A stretch of DNA of 64,000 bases from Kumtagia sp963829135 (GTDB taxonomy: Bacteria; Pseudomonadota; Alphaproteobacteria; Rhizobiales; Rhizobiaceae). A program made the translations under genes and the position numbers. Under the pieces are notes generated by a model, which made no database searches, was not told the origin of the DNA, and saw only the letters and a program-made list of their open reading frames with translations. Positions 45,853-55,617 of the stretch are shown here, piece after piece. Within the stretch, counting starts at the first letter, position 1. The number at the start of each line of letters is the position of its first letter. Where the stretch lies: the NCBI GenBank assembly GCA_963829135.1, contig CAWHHO010000004.1, positions 186,001-250,000 of the forward strand, in the 5' to 3' direction.

Positions 45853-48306
45853 ATGGCATCGAAAATCTCCACAACCAAACCAGAATCCGGACCAAACGCG
45901 CTCGCGGGAGAAATCCTGAGTGTCCTGCGCTACCGGGTCGGCAAAGATCCGTCAGTAGCGACGCAGTACGATTGGCTGACCGCCGCGATAAAGGTGGTGC
46001 GCGACCGCATTATCGACCAGTGGGTGTCCTCGACCAAGGAAGCCTACGAGCATGGCAGGAAGCGCGTCTATTATCTGTCGCTGGAGTTTCTCATCGGCCG
46101 GCTGATGCGTGATGCATTCTCCAATATCGGGATGATGGACGAGATGCGCACGGCGCTGTCGTCGCTGGGCGTCGACATCGATATCATCGCGCAACTCGAG
46201 CCGGATGCGGCACTCGGCAATGGCGGCCTTGGCCGGCTGGCCGCGTGCTTCATGGAATCGATGGCGACCGTAGATGTGCCCTCGCATGGCTACGGAATTC
46301 GCTATGCCAACGGCATGTTTCGCCAGGAGATTCACGACGGCTGGCAGGTGGAGTTGCCGGAGAACTGGCTGGATCACGGAAATCCGTGGGAATTCGAACG
46401 GCGAGAGCGGTCTTTCGAAGTGGGCTTTGGCGGCTCCGTCGAATCAATCACCGACAAGGCGGGGCGTCTTGAGCGCCATGTGTGGAAGCCGCAGAACCGC
46501 GTTCTGGCGGTCGCCTACGATACACCGGTCGTCGGCTGGCGCGGCACGCGCGTCAATACGCTGCGCCTCTGGTCGGGCTTCCCGATCGACCCGATCCTGC
46601 TCGACAAGTTCAATGCCGGCGACCACATCGGCGCCTTGGCAGAGAGCAACAAGGCCGACGCCCTGTCGCGCGTTCTCTATCCGGCGGATTCGCACAAGGC
46701 TGGGCAGGAGCTGCGCCTGCGGCAGGAGTACTTCTTCTCCGCCGCCTCGTTGCAGGACATCCTGCAGCGCCACATCAGCGTGTATGGCGATTTGGCAACG
46801 CTGGCTGACAAATCCGCGGTGCATCTCAACGATACACACCCGGCCATCGCCGTCGCCGAACTGATGCGCCTGTTGATGGATGTTCACGGCATCGATTTCG
46901 ACAAGGCCTGGACGATCACCAAGGGCACGTTCGGCTATACCAACCACACTCTGCTGCCTGAAGCGCTGGAGAGCTGGCCGATACCGCTGTTCGACTTGCT
47001 GCTGCCTCGCCACATGCAGATCATCTACGCGATCAATGCGCAGGTTCTGCTCGAGGCACGAGCCACTGGCAAGTTCAATGACGAGCAGATCCGCCGCATT
47101 TCGCTGATCCAGGAAGATGGCGACCGCCGCGTTCGCATGGGCAACCTTGCTTTCGTCGGCTCGCACTCAGTGAATGGCGTGTCGGCTCTTCATACCGAGT
47201 TGATGAAGGAGACGGTGTTTGCCGACCTTCACAAGCTCTATCCCGACCGCATCAACAACAAGACCAACGGCATCACCCAGCGCCGATGGATGTTCCAGAG
47301 CAATCAGGGCCTTAGCTCGCTCGTTCGCGAGGCGATCGGCGACAAGTTCCTCGACGACATCGAGGCGCTGACCGAACTCGACAAGTTCGCAGGCGATGCC
47401 GCTTTCCGCGAGAAATTCGCGGCGGTAAAAAGGGCCAACAAACAACGGCTGGCTGCGGTAACGGCCGAGAGGCTCGGCATCCGCGTCGATCCATCGGCAT
47501 TGTTCGACATCCAGATCAAGCGTATCCACGAATATAAGCGCCAGCTGCTCAACATCGTCGAGGCGGTGGCGCTCTACGACCAAATTCGCTCCCATCCCGA
47601 GCGGGATTGGATGCCGCGCGTGAAGTTCTTCGGCGGCAAGGCGGCGCCCAGCTACCATAACGCCAAGCTGATCATAAAGCTCGCCAATGACGTGGCGAAG
47701 GTGATCAACCGCGATCCGGCGGTGCGCGGCCTGCTCAAGATCGTGTTCATGCCAAACTACAATGTCAGCCTCGCCGAGGTGATGATGCCGGCCGCCGATC
47801 TGTCGGAGCAGATTTCGACCGCGGGCATGGAGGCATCCGGCACCGGCAACATGAAGTTCGGCCTGAATGGCGCGCTGACCATCGGCACACTGGACGGCGC
47901 CAATGTTGAGATGAAGGAACATGTCGGCGACGACAACATCTTCATCTTCGGCCTGAAGGCAAACGAAGTGGCCAAGCGCCGCGCCAATGGCTACGTGCCG
48001 CGCGAAGTCATCGACAAGTCTCCGGAGCTGGCGCAAGCGCTGTCTTCGATTACGTCGGGAGTGTTTTCGCCGGATGAGCCAACCCGTTACCGTGAACTCA
48101 TCGACGGCATCTACAACAGCGACTGGTTCATGGTCGCCGCCGATTTCGACGCCTATACCGACATGCAGCGCGAGATCGACAAGGTGTGGAGCGACAGCCC
48201 GACCTGGAATCGCAAGGCGATCCACAACGTCGCGCGCATGGGGTGGTTCTCGTCCGATCGCACAATTCGTCAGTACGCCAAGGAAATTTGGGGCGTGCCG
48301 CTTTAA
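45853..48306 (+). CDS. glgP: Glycogen phosphorylase
   Basis: 817 residues, normal length. Releases glucose-1-phosphate from glycogen using a PLP cofactor. Recognisable blocks: YYLSLEFLIGRLMRDAF, ALGNGGLGRLAACFMES, the substrate loop LPEALESWPIPLFDLLLPRH, IKRIHEYKRQLLN and the PLP site EASGTGNMKFGLNGALTIG. Ribosome site before ATG 45853 is weak (GAAACGCG). First gene of glgP-glgB-glgC-glgA-pgm, all on the plus strand with gaps under 90 bases. Confidence 0.97.
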   Translation: MASKISTTKPESGPNALAGEILSVLRYRVGKDPSVATQYDWLTAAIKVVRDRIIDQWVSSTKEAYEHGRKRVYYLSLEFLIGRLMRDAFSNIGMMDEMRTALSSLGVDIDIIAQLEPDAALGNGGLGRLAACFMESMATVDVPSHGYGIRYANGMFRQEIHDGWQVELPENWLDHGNPWEFERRERSFEVGFGGSVESITDKAGRLERHVWKPQNRVLAVAYDTPVVGWRGTRVNTLRLWSGFPIDPILLDKFNAGDHIGALAESNKADALSRVLYPADSHKAGQELRLRQEYFFSAASLQDILQRHISVYGDLATLADKSAVHLNDTHPAIAVAELMRLLMDVHGIDFDKAWTITKGTFGYTNHTLLPEALESWPIPLFDLLLPRHMQIIYAINAQVLLEARATGKFNDEQIRRISLIQEDGDRRVRMGNLAFVGSHSVNGVSALHTELMKETVFADLHKLYPDRINNKTNGITQRRWMFQSNQGLSSLVREAIGDKFLDDIEALTELDKFAGDAAFREKFAAVKRANKQRLAAVTAERLGIRVDPSALFDIQIKRIHEYKRQLLNIVEAVALYDQIRSHPERDWMPRVKFFGGKAAPSYHNAKLIIKLANDVAKVINRDPAVRGLLKIVFMPNYNVSLAEVMMPAADLSEQISTAGMEASGTGNMKFGLNGALTIGTLDGANVEMKEHVGDDNIFIFGLKANEVAKRRANGYVPREVIDKSPELAQALSSITSGVFSPDEPTRYRELIDGIYNSDWFMVAADFDAYTDMQREIDKVWSDSPTWNRKAIHNVARMGWFSSDRTIRQYAKEIWGVPL

Positions 48307-48387
48307 GTTCGGCTCTAGGCTGTTAGAATTCGCATACGAGGGAAAGCGGTCGGAAGAGCCGCTTCCCGCCAGGGAGGAAGTCGGACG

Positions 48388-50601
48388 ATGAAGCAGGCCA
48401 GAAAGCCGGCCGCGACCCCGAAAACGACGGCCTCGGCCGCGCAAGCGGACATCGACGCCATTATCTCGGGGACGCATGGCAACGCGTTTTCGGTGCTGGG
48501 CCTGCAGGAAATCGGAGGTGGCTTCGCTGCCCGTTGCTTCATTCCGCACGCGGACTATGTGAGCGCCTACACCCTGGACGGCAAGAAGGTCGGCGATCTC
48601 GAACGCCGCGAAGGCGTCGGCTTCTTCGAAGGCAAGGTGTCTGTGCGCAAGCGCCAGCCGATCAGATACCATGCGCGCAATTCCGGCGGCGACTGGTGGA
48701 TCACCGATCCCTATTCCTTCGGTCCGGTACTCGGGCCGATGGACGACTACTACATGGCCGAAGGCTCGCACCTTCGCCTTTTCGACAAGCTTGGCTCGCA
48801 TCTGATGGATCACGAAGGTGCGACGGGTGTGCATTTCGCCGTCTGGGCGCCGAACGCCAAGCGCGTCTCGGTGGTAGGCGATTTCAACGACTGGGATGGC
48901 CGCCGGAGCCCCATGCGCCTTCGCCAGGATACGGGCATCTGGGAAATCTTCCTCCCGAATATCGGGGCAGGGCGGTCGTACAAATACGAGATTATCGGGC
49001 CGACGGGCGTCAGGCTGCCGCTGAAAGCCGACCCCTTCGCCTTCCATTCGGAAGTGCGGCCCGCCACGGCCTCCATCACCACCGAGGCGCTAGCGCACAA
49101 GTGGGGTGATCAAGACCACAAGGCCTATTGGCAGAAGGCCGACGCCCGGCGCGAGGCCATCTCGATCTATGAAGTTCATGCGGGCTCCTGGCAGCTTCGC
49201 GACGACGGCACGTTTCTGTCATGGGACGAACTCGCCGACCGGCTGATCCCCTATGTGGTGGATACCGGCTTCACCCACATCGAGTTCATGCCGATCACCG
49301 AGCACCCGTACGATCCCTCGTGGGGATATCAGACGACCGGACTTTACGCGCCAACTTCGCGCTTTGGCGATCCTGAAGGCTTTGCCCGCTTTGTCGACGG
49401 CGCGCACCGTGCCGGGGTCGGCATCATACTCGACTGGGTTCCGGCTCATTTCCCGGTCGACGAACACGGGCTGATCTGGTTCGACGGCACGGCGCTATAT
49501 GAGCACGCTGACCCGCGGAAGGGCTTTCATCCGGACTGGAACACAGCGATCTACAATTTCGGTCGCCGCGAGGTGATCTCCTACCTCGTCAACAATGCGC
49601 TCTACTGGGCGGAAAAGTATCATCTTGACGGACTACGCGTCGATGCGGTCGCGTCGATGCTCTACCTCGACTACTCGCGCAAGCAGGGTGAGTGGATCCC
49701 GAACGAGAAGGGCGGACGCGAAAATCTCGAGGCGGTCAGCTTCCTGCAGAAGATGAATGCCGCCGTTTATGGCAACCATCCGGGCGTTATCACCATTGCC
49801 GAGGAAAGCACCTCGTGGCCGAAGGTATCGCAGCCGGTTTATGAAGGCGGGCTGGGCTTCGGCTTCAAGTGGAACATGGGCTTCATGCACGATACGCTGG
49901 AGTATTTCTCCAAAGAGCCAATCCATCGCAAGCACCATCATGACGAGATTACCTTCGGACTGATCTATGCCTTCAGCGAAAATTTCGTACTGCCGCTGTC
50001 GCATGACGAGGTGGTGCATGGCAAAGGCACGCTGCTTGGTAAGATGGCCGGCGACGACTGGCAGAAGTTTGCGACATTGCGCGCTTATTACGCTTTCATG
50101 TGGGGCTATCCCGGCAAGAAGCTGCTGTTCATGGGCCAGGAGTTCGCACAGCGCCGCGAATGGAGCGAGGCGCGGGCACTTGACTGGGAGCTTCTGCAAT
50201 ATGCGCCGCACAATGGAGTGCTTTCCGTCGTGCGCGACCTCAACAAGCTCTACCGCACGATGCCTGCGCTGCACGCCCGCGACTGCGAAGGCGACGGCTT
50301 CGGCTGGCTGGTGGTCGATGACCGCGCCAATTCGGTCTTCGCCTGGGAGCGCAAGGCGCCGGGCCACGATCCGGTCGTGGTGATCTCCAACTTCACACCG
50401 ATACCGCGCGGCGACTACCGAGTGCCGATGCCCAAGGCAGGAAAATGGCGCGAGATCATCAACACCGACGCACTGGACTATGGTGGCTCCGGCAAGGGCA
50501 ATGGCGGTCTTGTGGAGGCAAGGGAGGAGGGCGGCGCGGTCAAGGCGACGCTGTTGCTGCCCCCGCTGTCGACGATCATGCTGGAATATGCCGGCGCGTA
50601 G
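48388..50601 (+). CDS. glgB: 1,4-alpha-glucan branching enzyme
   Basis: 737-residue GH13 enzyme that makes alpha-1,6 branches. N-terminal CBM48 modules (two, to about residue 230) precede the barrel. Catalytic Asp is in DGLRVDAVASMLYLDYSR and Glu in TIAEESTSWP; LPLSHDEVVHGKGTLLGKM carries the transition-state Asp. C-terminal all-beta domain ends at LLLPPLSTIMLEYAG. GGGAGG lies ahead of the ATG at 48388. Second gene of the glycogen operon. Confidence 0.97.
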   Translation: MKQARKPAATPKTTASAAQADIDAIISGTHGNAFSVLGLQEIGGGFAARCFIPHADYVSAYTLDGKKVGDLERREGVGFFEGKVSVRKRQPIRYHARNSGGDWWITDPYSFGPVLGPMDDYYMAEGSHLRLFDKLGSHLMDHEGATGVHFAVWAPNAKRVSVVGDFNDWDGRRSPMRLRQDTGIWEIFLPNIGAGRSYKYEIIGPTGVRLPLKADPFAFHSEVRPATASITTEALAHKWGDQDHKAYWQKADARREAISIYEVHAGSWQLRDDGTFLSWDELADRLIPYVVDTGFTHIEFMPITEHPYDPSWGYQTTGLYAPTSRFGDPEGFARFVDGAHRAGVGIILDWVPAHFPVDEHGLIWFDGTALYEHADPRKGFHPDWNTAIYNFGRREVISYLVNNALYWAEKYHLDGLRVDAVASMLYLDYSRKQGEWIPNEKGGRENLEAVSFLQKMNAAVYGNHPGVITIAEESTSWPKVSQPVYEGGLGFGFKWNMGFMHDTLEYFSKEPIHRKHHHDEITFGLIYAFSENFVLPLSHDEVVHGKGTLLGKMAGDDWQKFATLRAYYAFMWGYPGKKLLFMGQEFAQRREWSEARALDWELLQYAPHNGVLSVVRDLNKLYRTMPALHARDCEGDGFGWLVVDDRANSVFAWERKAPGHDPVVVISNFTPIPRGDYRVPMPKAGKWREIINTDALDYGGSGKGNGGLVEAREEGGAVKATLLLPPLSTIMLEYAGA

Positions 50602-50643
50602 ATAATATGGAGCAGGGTTCGCTCCGAAACTGGGAGGGAGTAA

Positions 50644-51907
50644 ATGGTGGAACTCAAGAGAAATCAGCCGTTGGCACGTGACGCGATGGCGTATGTGCTG
50701 GCCGGTGGCCGCGGCAGCCGCCTCAAGGAACTCACGGATCGCCGCGCGAAGCCGGCGGTCTATTTCGGCGGCAAGACGCGCATCATAGATTTCGCGCTTT
50801 CCAATGCGCTCAATTCCGGTATCCGCCGCCTCGCGGTCGCCACGCAATACAAGGCGCACTCGCTGATCCGCCATTTGCAACGCGGCTGGAATTTTCTGCG
50901 GCCCGAACGAAACGAGAGCTTCGACATACTTCCCGCGAGCCAGCGCGTATCCGAAACGCAGTGGTACGAGGGTACCGCGGACGCCGTGTATCAGAACATC
51001 GATATCATCGAGAGCTACGACCCTGAGTTCATGATCATCCTGGCCGGTGATCACATCTACAAGATGGATTATGAGTTGATGCTGCGCCAGCACGTCGAAC
51101 TCGAAGGCCGATGTCACAGTCGGCTGCCTCGAAGTGCCGCGCATGGAAGCAACCGGCTTCGGCGTCATGCATGTCGATGGTAAGGACAGCATTATCTCGT
51201 TCATCGAAAAGCCTGCCGACCCGCCCGGTATTCCGGACAAGCCGGATTTCGCGCTTGCGTCAATGGGCATCTACGTTTTCCGCACGAAGTTCCTCATGGA
51301 TCAGTTGCGTCGGGACGCAGCCGATTCCGCGTCCAGCCGCGATTTCGGCAAGGACATCATTCCCTATATCGTCGATCACGGCAAAGCCGTGGCCCACCGC
51401 TTCGCCAAGTCGTGCGTTCGTTCGTCGATGGAAAACGAGGCTTATTGGCGCGATGTCGGAACGATCGACGCGTATTGGGAAGCCAATATCGACCTAACCG
51501 ACATCACTCCGGAACTCGATCTGTATGACAAGGAATGGCCGATCTGGACGTATGCGGAGTTGAAGCCCCCGGCAAAATTCGTACATGACGAGGATGGCCG
51601 CCGCGGCATGGCCGTGTCCTCCCTGGTGTCAGGCGATTGCATCATCTCGGGCGCCTCGCTGAAGCGCAGCCTGGTCTTCACAGGCGCGCGCATCAATTCC
51701 TACTCGAAGCTCGACGAAGTCGTCGTGCTTCCGGACTGCGTGATCGGCCGAAAGACGCGGCTGAAGCGCGCCGTGCTCGACCACGGCGTGGTGATCCCCG
51801 AGGGGCTGGTCGTCGGTGAGGATCCCGTACTCGATGCCAAGCGTTTTCGGGTATCGGAAAAGGGCATCGCCCTCATTACTCAGCCAATGATCGACCGGTT
51901 GGGCTAG
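50644..51907 (+). pseudogene. glgC: Glucose-1-phosphate adenylyltransferase, frame broken by one extra base near 51104
   Basis: Together the two frames make a full GlgC of about 420 residues, which produces ADP-glucose, the committed step of glycogen synthesis. First frame: VLAGGRGSRLKELTDRRAKP and FDILPASQRVSETQWYEGTA. Second frame: PRMEATGFGVMHVD, then DIIPYIVDHGKAVAHRF and the left-handed helix domain to the end. The break is within CTC GAAGGCC GAT; dropping one A restores ELEADVTVGCLEVPR. Since GlgA beside it would be useless without GlgC, a sequencing error is likely. Confidence 0.93.
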
Positions 51908-51961
51908 TTGGGGCGCAGCGGCCTTCACAACAGTCAACATCGTTCCATGTAAGGGAAGTTG

Positions 51962-53407
51962 ATGCAGGTACTCGCCGTCACACCGGAAATCTTTCCGCTG
52001 ATCAAGACCGGTGGCCTCGCGGATGTTACCGGCGCCTTGCCGATCGCACTTGCCAAGCATGGGGTGACGACGCGAACTTTGATCCCTGGTTATCCGGTGG
52101 TGATGGATGCCTTCAAGAAAAAGAAGGCTGCGCATCAATACCTTGATCTGCAGGGCAGCAAAGCTGCCGTGCATGCGGTGCGCATCGGCGAACTCGATCT
52201 GTTCGTGCTGGAAGCCGCTCATCTCTTCGACCGTCCAGGCGGGCCGTATTCGGATCCGGGCGGTCGCGACTGGTCCGACAACTGGCGGCGGTTTGCGGCG
52301 CTTTGCCAGGCCGGCGCCGACATCGCCGCCGGCGCGATTGCGGACTACGCGCCTGATGTGGTTCACGTCCATGATTGGCAGGCGGCGATGACGCTGGCTT
52401 ATATGCGCTATGGCAGCGCGGTTGGCGTTCCTTCCGCATTAACCGTGCACAATCTGGCCTTTCAGGGCCAATTCGGTGCATCGATCTTTCCACAGCTCGG
52501 CTTGCCGATACGGGCGATGGCGCTCGACGGCGTCGAGTATTATGGCGGTGTCGGCTTTCTAAAAGGCGGCCTCCAATCTGCCTGGGCGATTACAACGGTC
52601 AGCCCGACCTATGCGCAGGAGATCACCACGCCGCAGTTCGGGATGGGGCTCGATGGCCTCATCAACAGCCGTGCGGTCGATCTGCACGGCATCGTCAACG
52701 GCATCGACGTCGAGGTGTGGGACCCGGCCACGGACGTGCATCTGGTGAAACAATATTCCACGGCAGATCTGGAAGGCCGCAATGCGAACAAGGTCGTGGT
52801 CGAGACGCGTTTCGGCCTCGACCATGACGACAGTCCGATCATCTGCGTGGTTAGCCGCCTGACTTGGCAGAAGGGTATGGACATCTTCGCCGGTGTCGTC
52901 GACGGCATCGTGGCGGCAGGGGCGCGCATCGCCGTACTGGGTTCAGGCGATTCCGGGCTTGAGGGGGCGCTGCATGCCGCAGCCGCGCGACATCCCGGCA
53001 GGGTCGGAGTGGTCGTGGGCTATGACGAGGCACTGTCGCATATCATGCAGGGCGGCTGCGACTCGATCGCCATCCCGTCGCGCTTCGAACCCTGCGGCCT
53101 CACCCAACTCTACGGTTTGCGGTATGGCTGCGTGCCCCTGGTCGCGCGCACCGGTGGGCTGGCCGACACCATCATCGATGCCAATGAAGCGGCGGTCACC
53201 GCGGGGGTCGCGACCGGCCTGCTGTTTGCGCCGGAAAGCGGCGCGGCGCTGCTGCATGCGGTGCGCCGGCTGGTTGAACTCCACGCCAACAAGCCGGTCT
53301 GGAGGTCGATCCAGGCGCAAGGCATGAAGTCGGATGTTTCCTGGCATGGGAGTGCCGCGAAATATGCCGACCTCTACAAGAATCTGCTCACAAGGAAGGC
53401 AGTTTGA
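51962..53407 (+). CDS. glgA: Glycogen synthase
   Basis: 481-residue GT5 glycosyltransferase adding glucose from ADP-glucose to glycogen. The KxGGL motif is PLIKTGGLADVTGALP near residue 15; the C-terminal half carries SRLTWQKGMDIF, PSRFEPCGLTQLYGLRYG and VARTGGLADTI. AAGGGAAG lies upstream of the ATG at 51962. pgm follows after three bases. The frame is intact. Confidence 0.97.
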   Translation: MQVLAVTPEIFPLIKTGGLADVTGALPIALAKHGVTTRTLIPGYPVVMDAFKKKKAAHQYLDLQGSKAAVHAVRIGELDLFVLEAAHLFDRPGGPYSDPGGRDWSDNWRRFAALCQAGADIAAGAIADYAPDVVHVHDWQAAMTLAYMRYGSAVGVPSALTVHNLAFQGQFGASIFPQLGLPIRAMALDGVEYYGGVGFLKGGLQSAWAITTVSPTYAQEITTPQFGMGLDGLINSRAVDLHGIVNGIDVEVWDPATDVHLVKQYSTADLEGRNANKVVVETRFGLDHDDSPIICVVSRLTWQKGMDIFAGVVDGIVAAGARIAVLGSGDSGLEGALHAAAARHPGRVGVVVGYDEALSHIMQGGCDSIAIPSRFEPCGLTQLYGLRYGCVPLVARTGGLADTIIDANEAAVTAGVATGLLFAPESGAALLHAVRRLVELHANKPVWRSIQAQGMKSDVSWHGSAAKYADLYKNLLTRKAV

Positions 53408-53410
53408 GGA

Positions 53411-55039
53411 ATGATTAGAACGGTCGAAACCACGCCCTACAGCGACCAGAAGCCCGGAACCTCGGGCCTGCGCAAAAAGGTCCCGATCTTCCAGCAAAAG
53501 AACTATGCCGAGAATTTCATCCAGTCGGTCTTCAACTCGCTGGAAGGGTTTGCAGGCAAGACGCTGGTGATCGGCGGCGATGGCCGCTACCTCAACCGTG
53601 AAGTGATCCAGACAGCCATCTCCATGGCCGCCGCCAATGGCTTCGGCAAGGTGATCGTCGGTCAGGGCGGCATCCTCTCGACACCGGCCGCATCCCACAT
53701 CATCCGCAAATACAAGGCCTTCGGCGGGCTCGTCCTGTCGGCCAGCCACAATCCTGGAGGTCCGCACGAGGATTTCGGCATCAAGTACAATATCGGCAAT
53801 GGCGGCCCGGCGCCGGAGAAGATTACCGACGCGATCTTCGCCAACACCAAGACAATCAGCGCCTACAAGATCGCCGACATCGGCGCCGTCGATCTCGACA
53901 AGATCGGCAGTTTCGAAGCCGGCGGCATGGCCGTCGAAATCATTGATCCGGTGAAGGATTATGCCGAACTGATGGAGACGCTGTTCGACTTCGCAGCCAT
54001 CCGCGCAATGTTCAAGGGCGGCTTCAGCATGGCTATGGATTCGATGAGCGCGGTCACGGGTCCGTATGCGACGGAGATACTGGAAAACCGGCTTGGCGCG
54101 CCAAAAGGTACCGCGCGCAATGCGGTGCCTTTGGAGGATTTCGGCGGCCATCACCCGGATCCCAACCTCGTTCACGCCAAGGAACTCTATGACGACGTGA
54201 TGAGCGAAGAGGGGCCGGATTTTGGTGCGGCTTCCGATGGCGATGGTGACCGCAACATGGTCGTCGGCAAGGGCATGTTCGTAACACCTTCCGATAGTCT
54301 GGCGATCATCGCGGCCAATGCCACCTGCGCGCCGGGCTATGCCAGGGGGCTTGCCGGCATTGCGCGCTCCATGCCGACCAGTGCGGCCGCCGACCGCGTT
54401 GCCGAAAAGCTCGGTATCGGCATGTATGAGACGCCGACCGGCTGGAAGTTCTTCGGCAATCTGCTCGATGCCGGCAAGGCTACCGTCTGCGGCGAGGAAA
54501 GTTTCGGCACGGGCTCCGACCATGTGCGCGAGAAGGACGGATTGTGGGCCGTGCTGTTCTGGCTGAACATCATCGCCGCTCGCAAGGAGAGCGTGAAGCA
54601 GATCGTCGAAAAGCACTGGAAGGAGTACGGCCGCAACTACTATTCGCGCCACGACTATGAAGAGGTCGAAACGGAGAAAGCCAATGCTCTGGTCGACGCG
54701 CTGCGGGTCAGCCTCGCTACTCTGCCGGGCAAGACGGTGCAGGGCCTCAAGGTCGCTTCCGCCGACGACTTCGCCTATCACGATCCGGTCGACGGCTCGG
54801 TGTCGAAGAACCAGGGCATCCGCGTGATGTTCGAAGGCGGCTCGCGCGTGGTCTTTCGTCTCTCCGGCACAGGCACGTCGGGCGCGACGCTACGCGTTTA
54901 TTTCGAGCGCTATGAACCGGATGCGGACAAACAGGATATCGAGACACAGACAGCCCTCGCCAATCTGATCCGCGCAGCCGACGACATCGCCGGTATCGTC
55001 AAGCATACCGGCCGGGACAAGCCCACAGTGATCACGTGA
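53411..55039 (+). CDS. pgm: Phosphoglucomutase
   Basis: 542-residue alpha-D-phosphohexomutase interconverting glucose-1- and glucose-6-phosphate. Active-site Ser is in VLSASHNPGGPHEDFG; the metal loop is FGAASDGDGDRNMVVG; sugar-binding loop CGEESFGTGSDHVREKDG; C-terminal phosphate loop RLSGTGTSGATLRVYFE. Last of the tightly spaced glg genes; the next plus-strand gene glgX is separated by an opposing small gene. Confidence 0.97.
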   Translation: MIRTVETTPYSDQKPGTSGLRKKVPIFQQKNYAENFIQSVFNSLEGFAGKTLVIGGDGRYLNREVIQTAISMAAANGFGKVIVGQGGILSTPAASHIIRKYKAFGGLVLSASHNPGGPHEDFGIKYNIGNGGPAPEKITDAIFANTKTISAYKIADIGAVDLDKIGSFEAGGMAVEIIDPVKDYAELMETLFDFAAIRAMFKGGFSMAMDSMSAVTGPYATEILENRLGAPKGTARNAVPLEDFGGHHPDPNLVHAKELYDDVMSEEGPDFGAASDGDGDRNMVVGKGMFVTPSDSLAIIAANATCAPGYARGLAGIARSMPTSAAADRVAEKLGIGMYETPTGWKFFGNLLDAGKATVCGEESFGTGSDHVREKDGLWAVLFWLNIIAARKESVKQIVEKHWKEYGRNYYSRHDYEEVETEKANALVDALRVSLATLPGKTVQGLKVASADDFAYHDPVDGSVSKNQGIRVMFEGGSRVVFRLSGTGTSGATLRVYFERYEPDADKQDIETQTALANLIRAADDIAGIVKHTGRDKPTVIT

Positions 55040-55138
55040 GGTGTCGATTTCGGCTATTGCTTGCCACTGCATAGCTGGTTTCCGAGCGATAGCCGGCAAG
55101 CGGTTTGACGATGTCGGCCTGAAGTTTCGTCAGTGCCG

Positions 55139-55477
55139 TCATAAGGGCTCCAGTTCCGCCAATATTCGCTGGCCCATCGCGAAAGCGCGCGCATCCCCGC
55201 TCTCCATCAACACGCCGGCAATTACCCGTGCCTTCTGCTGCGGATCGGCGAGCCGGGATAGATCAACCTTGTCGAGAACGCACGCGGTGTAGCGTTCCAC
55301 CGCTTCCACGCACATCGCGTGAAGACGTTGCTTGGTCGCGCGGTGCTCGGTGCGAAATTCAGAGGCCTTCGCTAAGATGTCAGCGCGTTTCGATGCAGGA
55401 ACAAGAACTTCCACGCGAACGAGATCGGAGGCACCTCCGATGCTCCTATATCTCTCCACCCGCTTTCTTGCAGACAT
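55139..55477 (-). CDS. Orphan ribbon-helix-helix-like protein
   Basis: 112-residue basic protein. An N-terminal segment RKRVERYRSIGGASDLVRVEVLVPASKR could form the RHH DNA-binding strand and helices; the rest is helical with several Arg and Cys. No toxin partner flanks it: pgm lies on the other side, convergent, and glgX is divergent. GGAG lies upstream of the ATG at 55477. Three ACGCGT boxes lie just upstream. I do not know its function; a transcriptional regulator or antitoxin remnant is the best guess. Confidence 0.6.
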   Translation of the reverse strand: MSARKRVERYRSIGGASDLVRVEVLVPASKRADILAKASEFRTEHRATKQRLHAMCVEAVERYTACVLDKVDLSRLADPQQKARVIAGVLMESGDARAFAMGQRILAELEPL

Positions 55478-55499
55478 CGTCCATTCTCCGCGTCAGAAA

Positions 55500-55532
55500 T
55501 ACGCGTATCCCGGTTACGCGTCAACACGCGTA
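55500..55532. promoter_or_regulatory. Three ACGCGT boxes upstream of the RHH-like gene
   Basis: TACGCGTA (55500-55507), TACGCGT (55515-55521) and ACGCGTA (55526-55532) lie 23-55 bases before the minus-strand start, with palindrome centres 15 and 10 bases apart. They fit an autorepressed operator and also lie 86 bases upstream of glgX. Confidence 0.5.
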
Positions 55533-55617
55533 GAATCCGCAGAATTTGCTTAAACGGAATTTCGGAAGCAGGTCCGGCACTTTGACAGCGCCGCGGTTTT
55601 CGCGCCAAAGCGATGCA

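Noticed and set aside
47167..49047. Minus-strand open frame of 626 codons
   Set aside because: It is opposite glgP and glgB, both of which match their families over full length. High GC third positions create such shadows.
52943..54781. Minus-strand open frame of 612 codons
   Set aside because: It lies opposite glgA and pgm and has no family-like motif.
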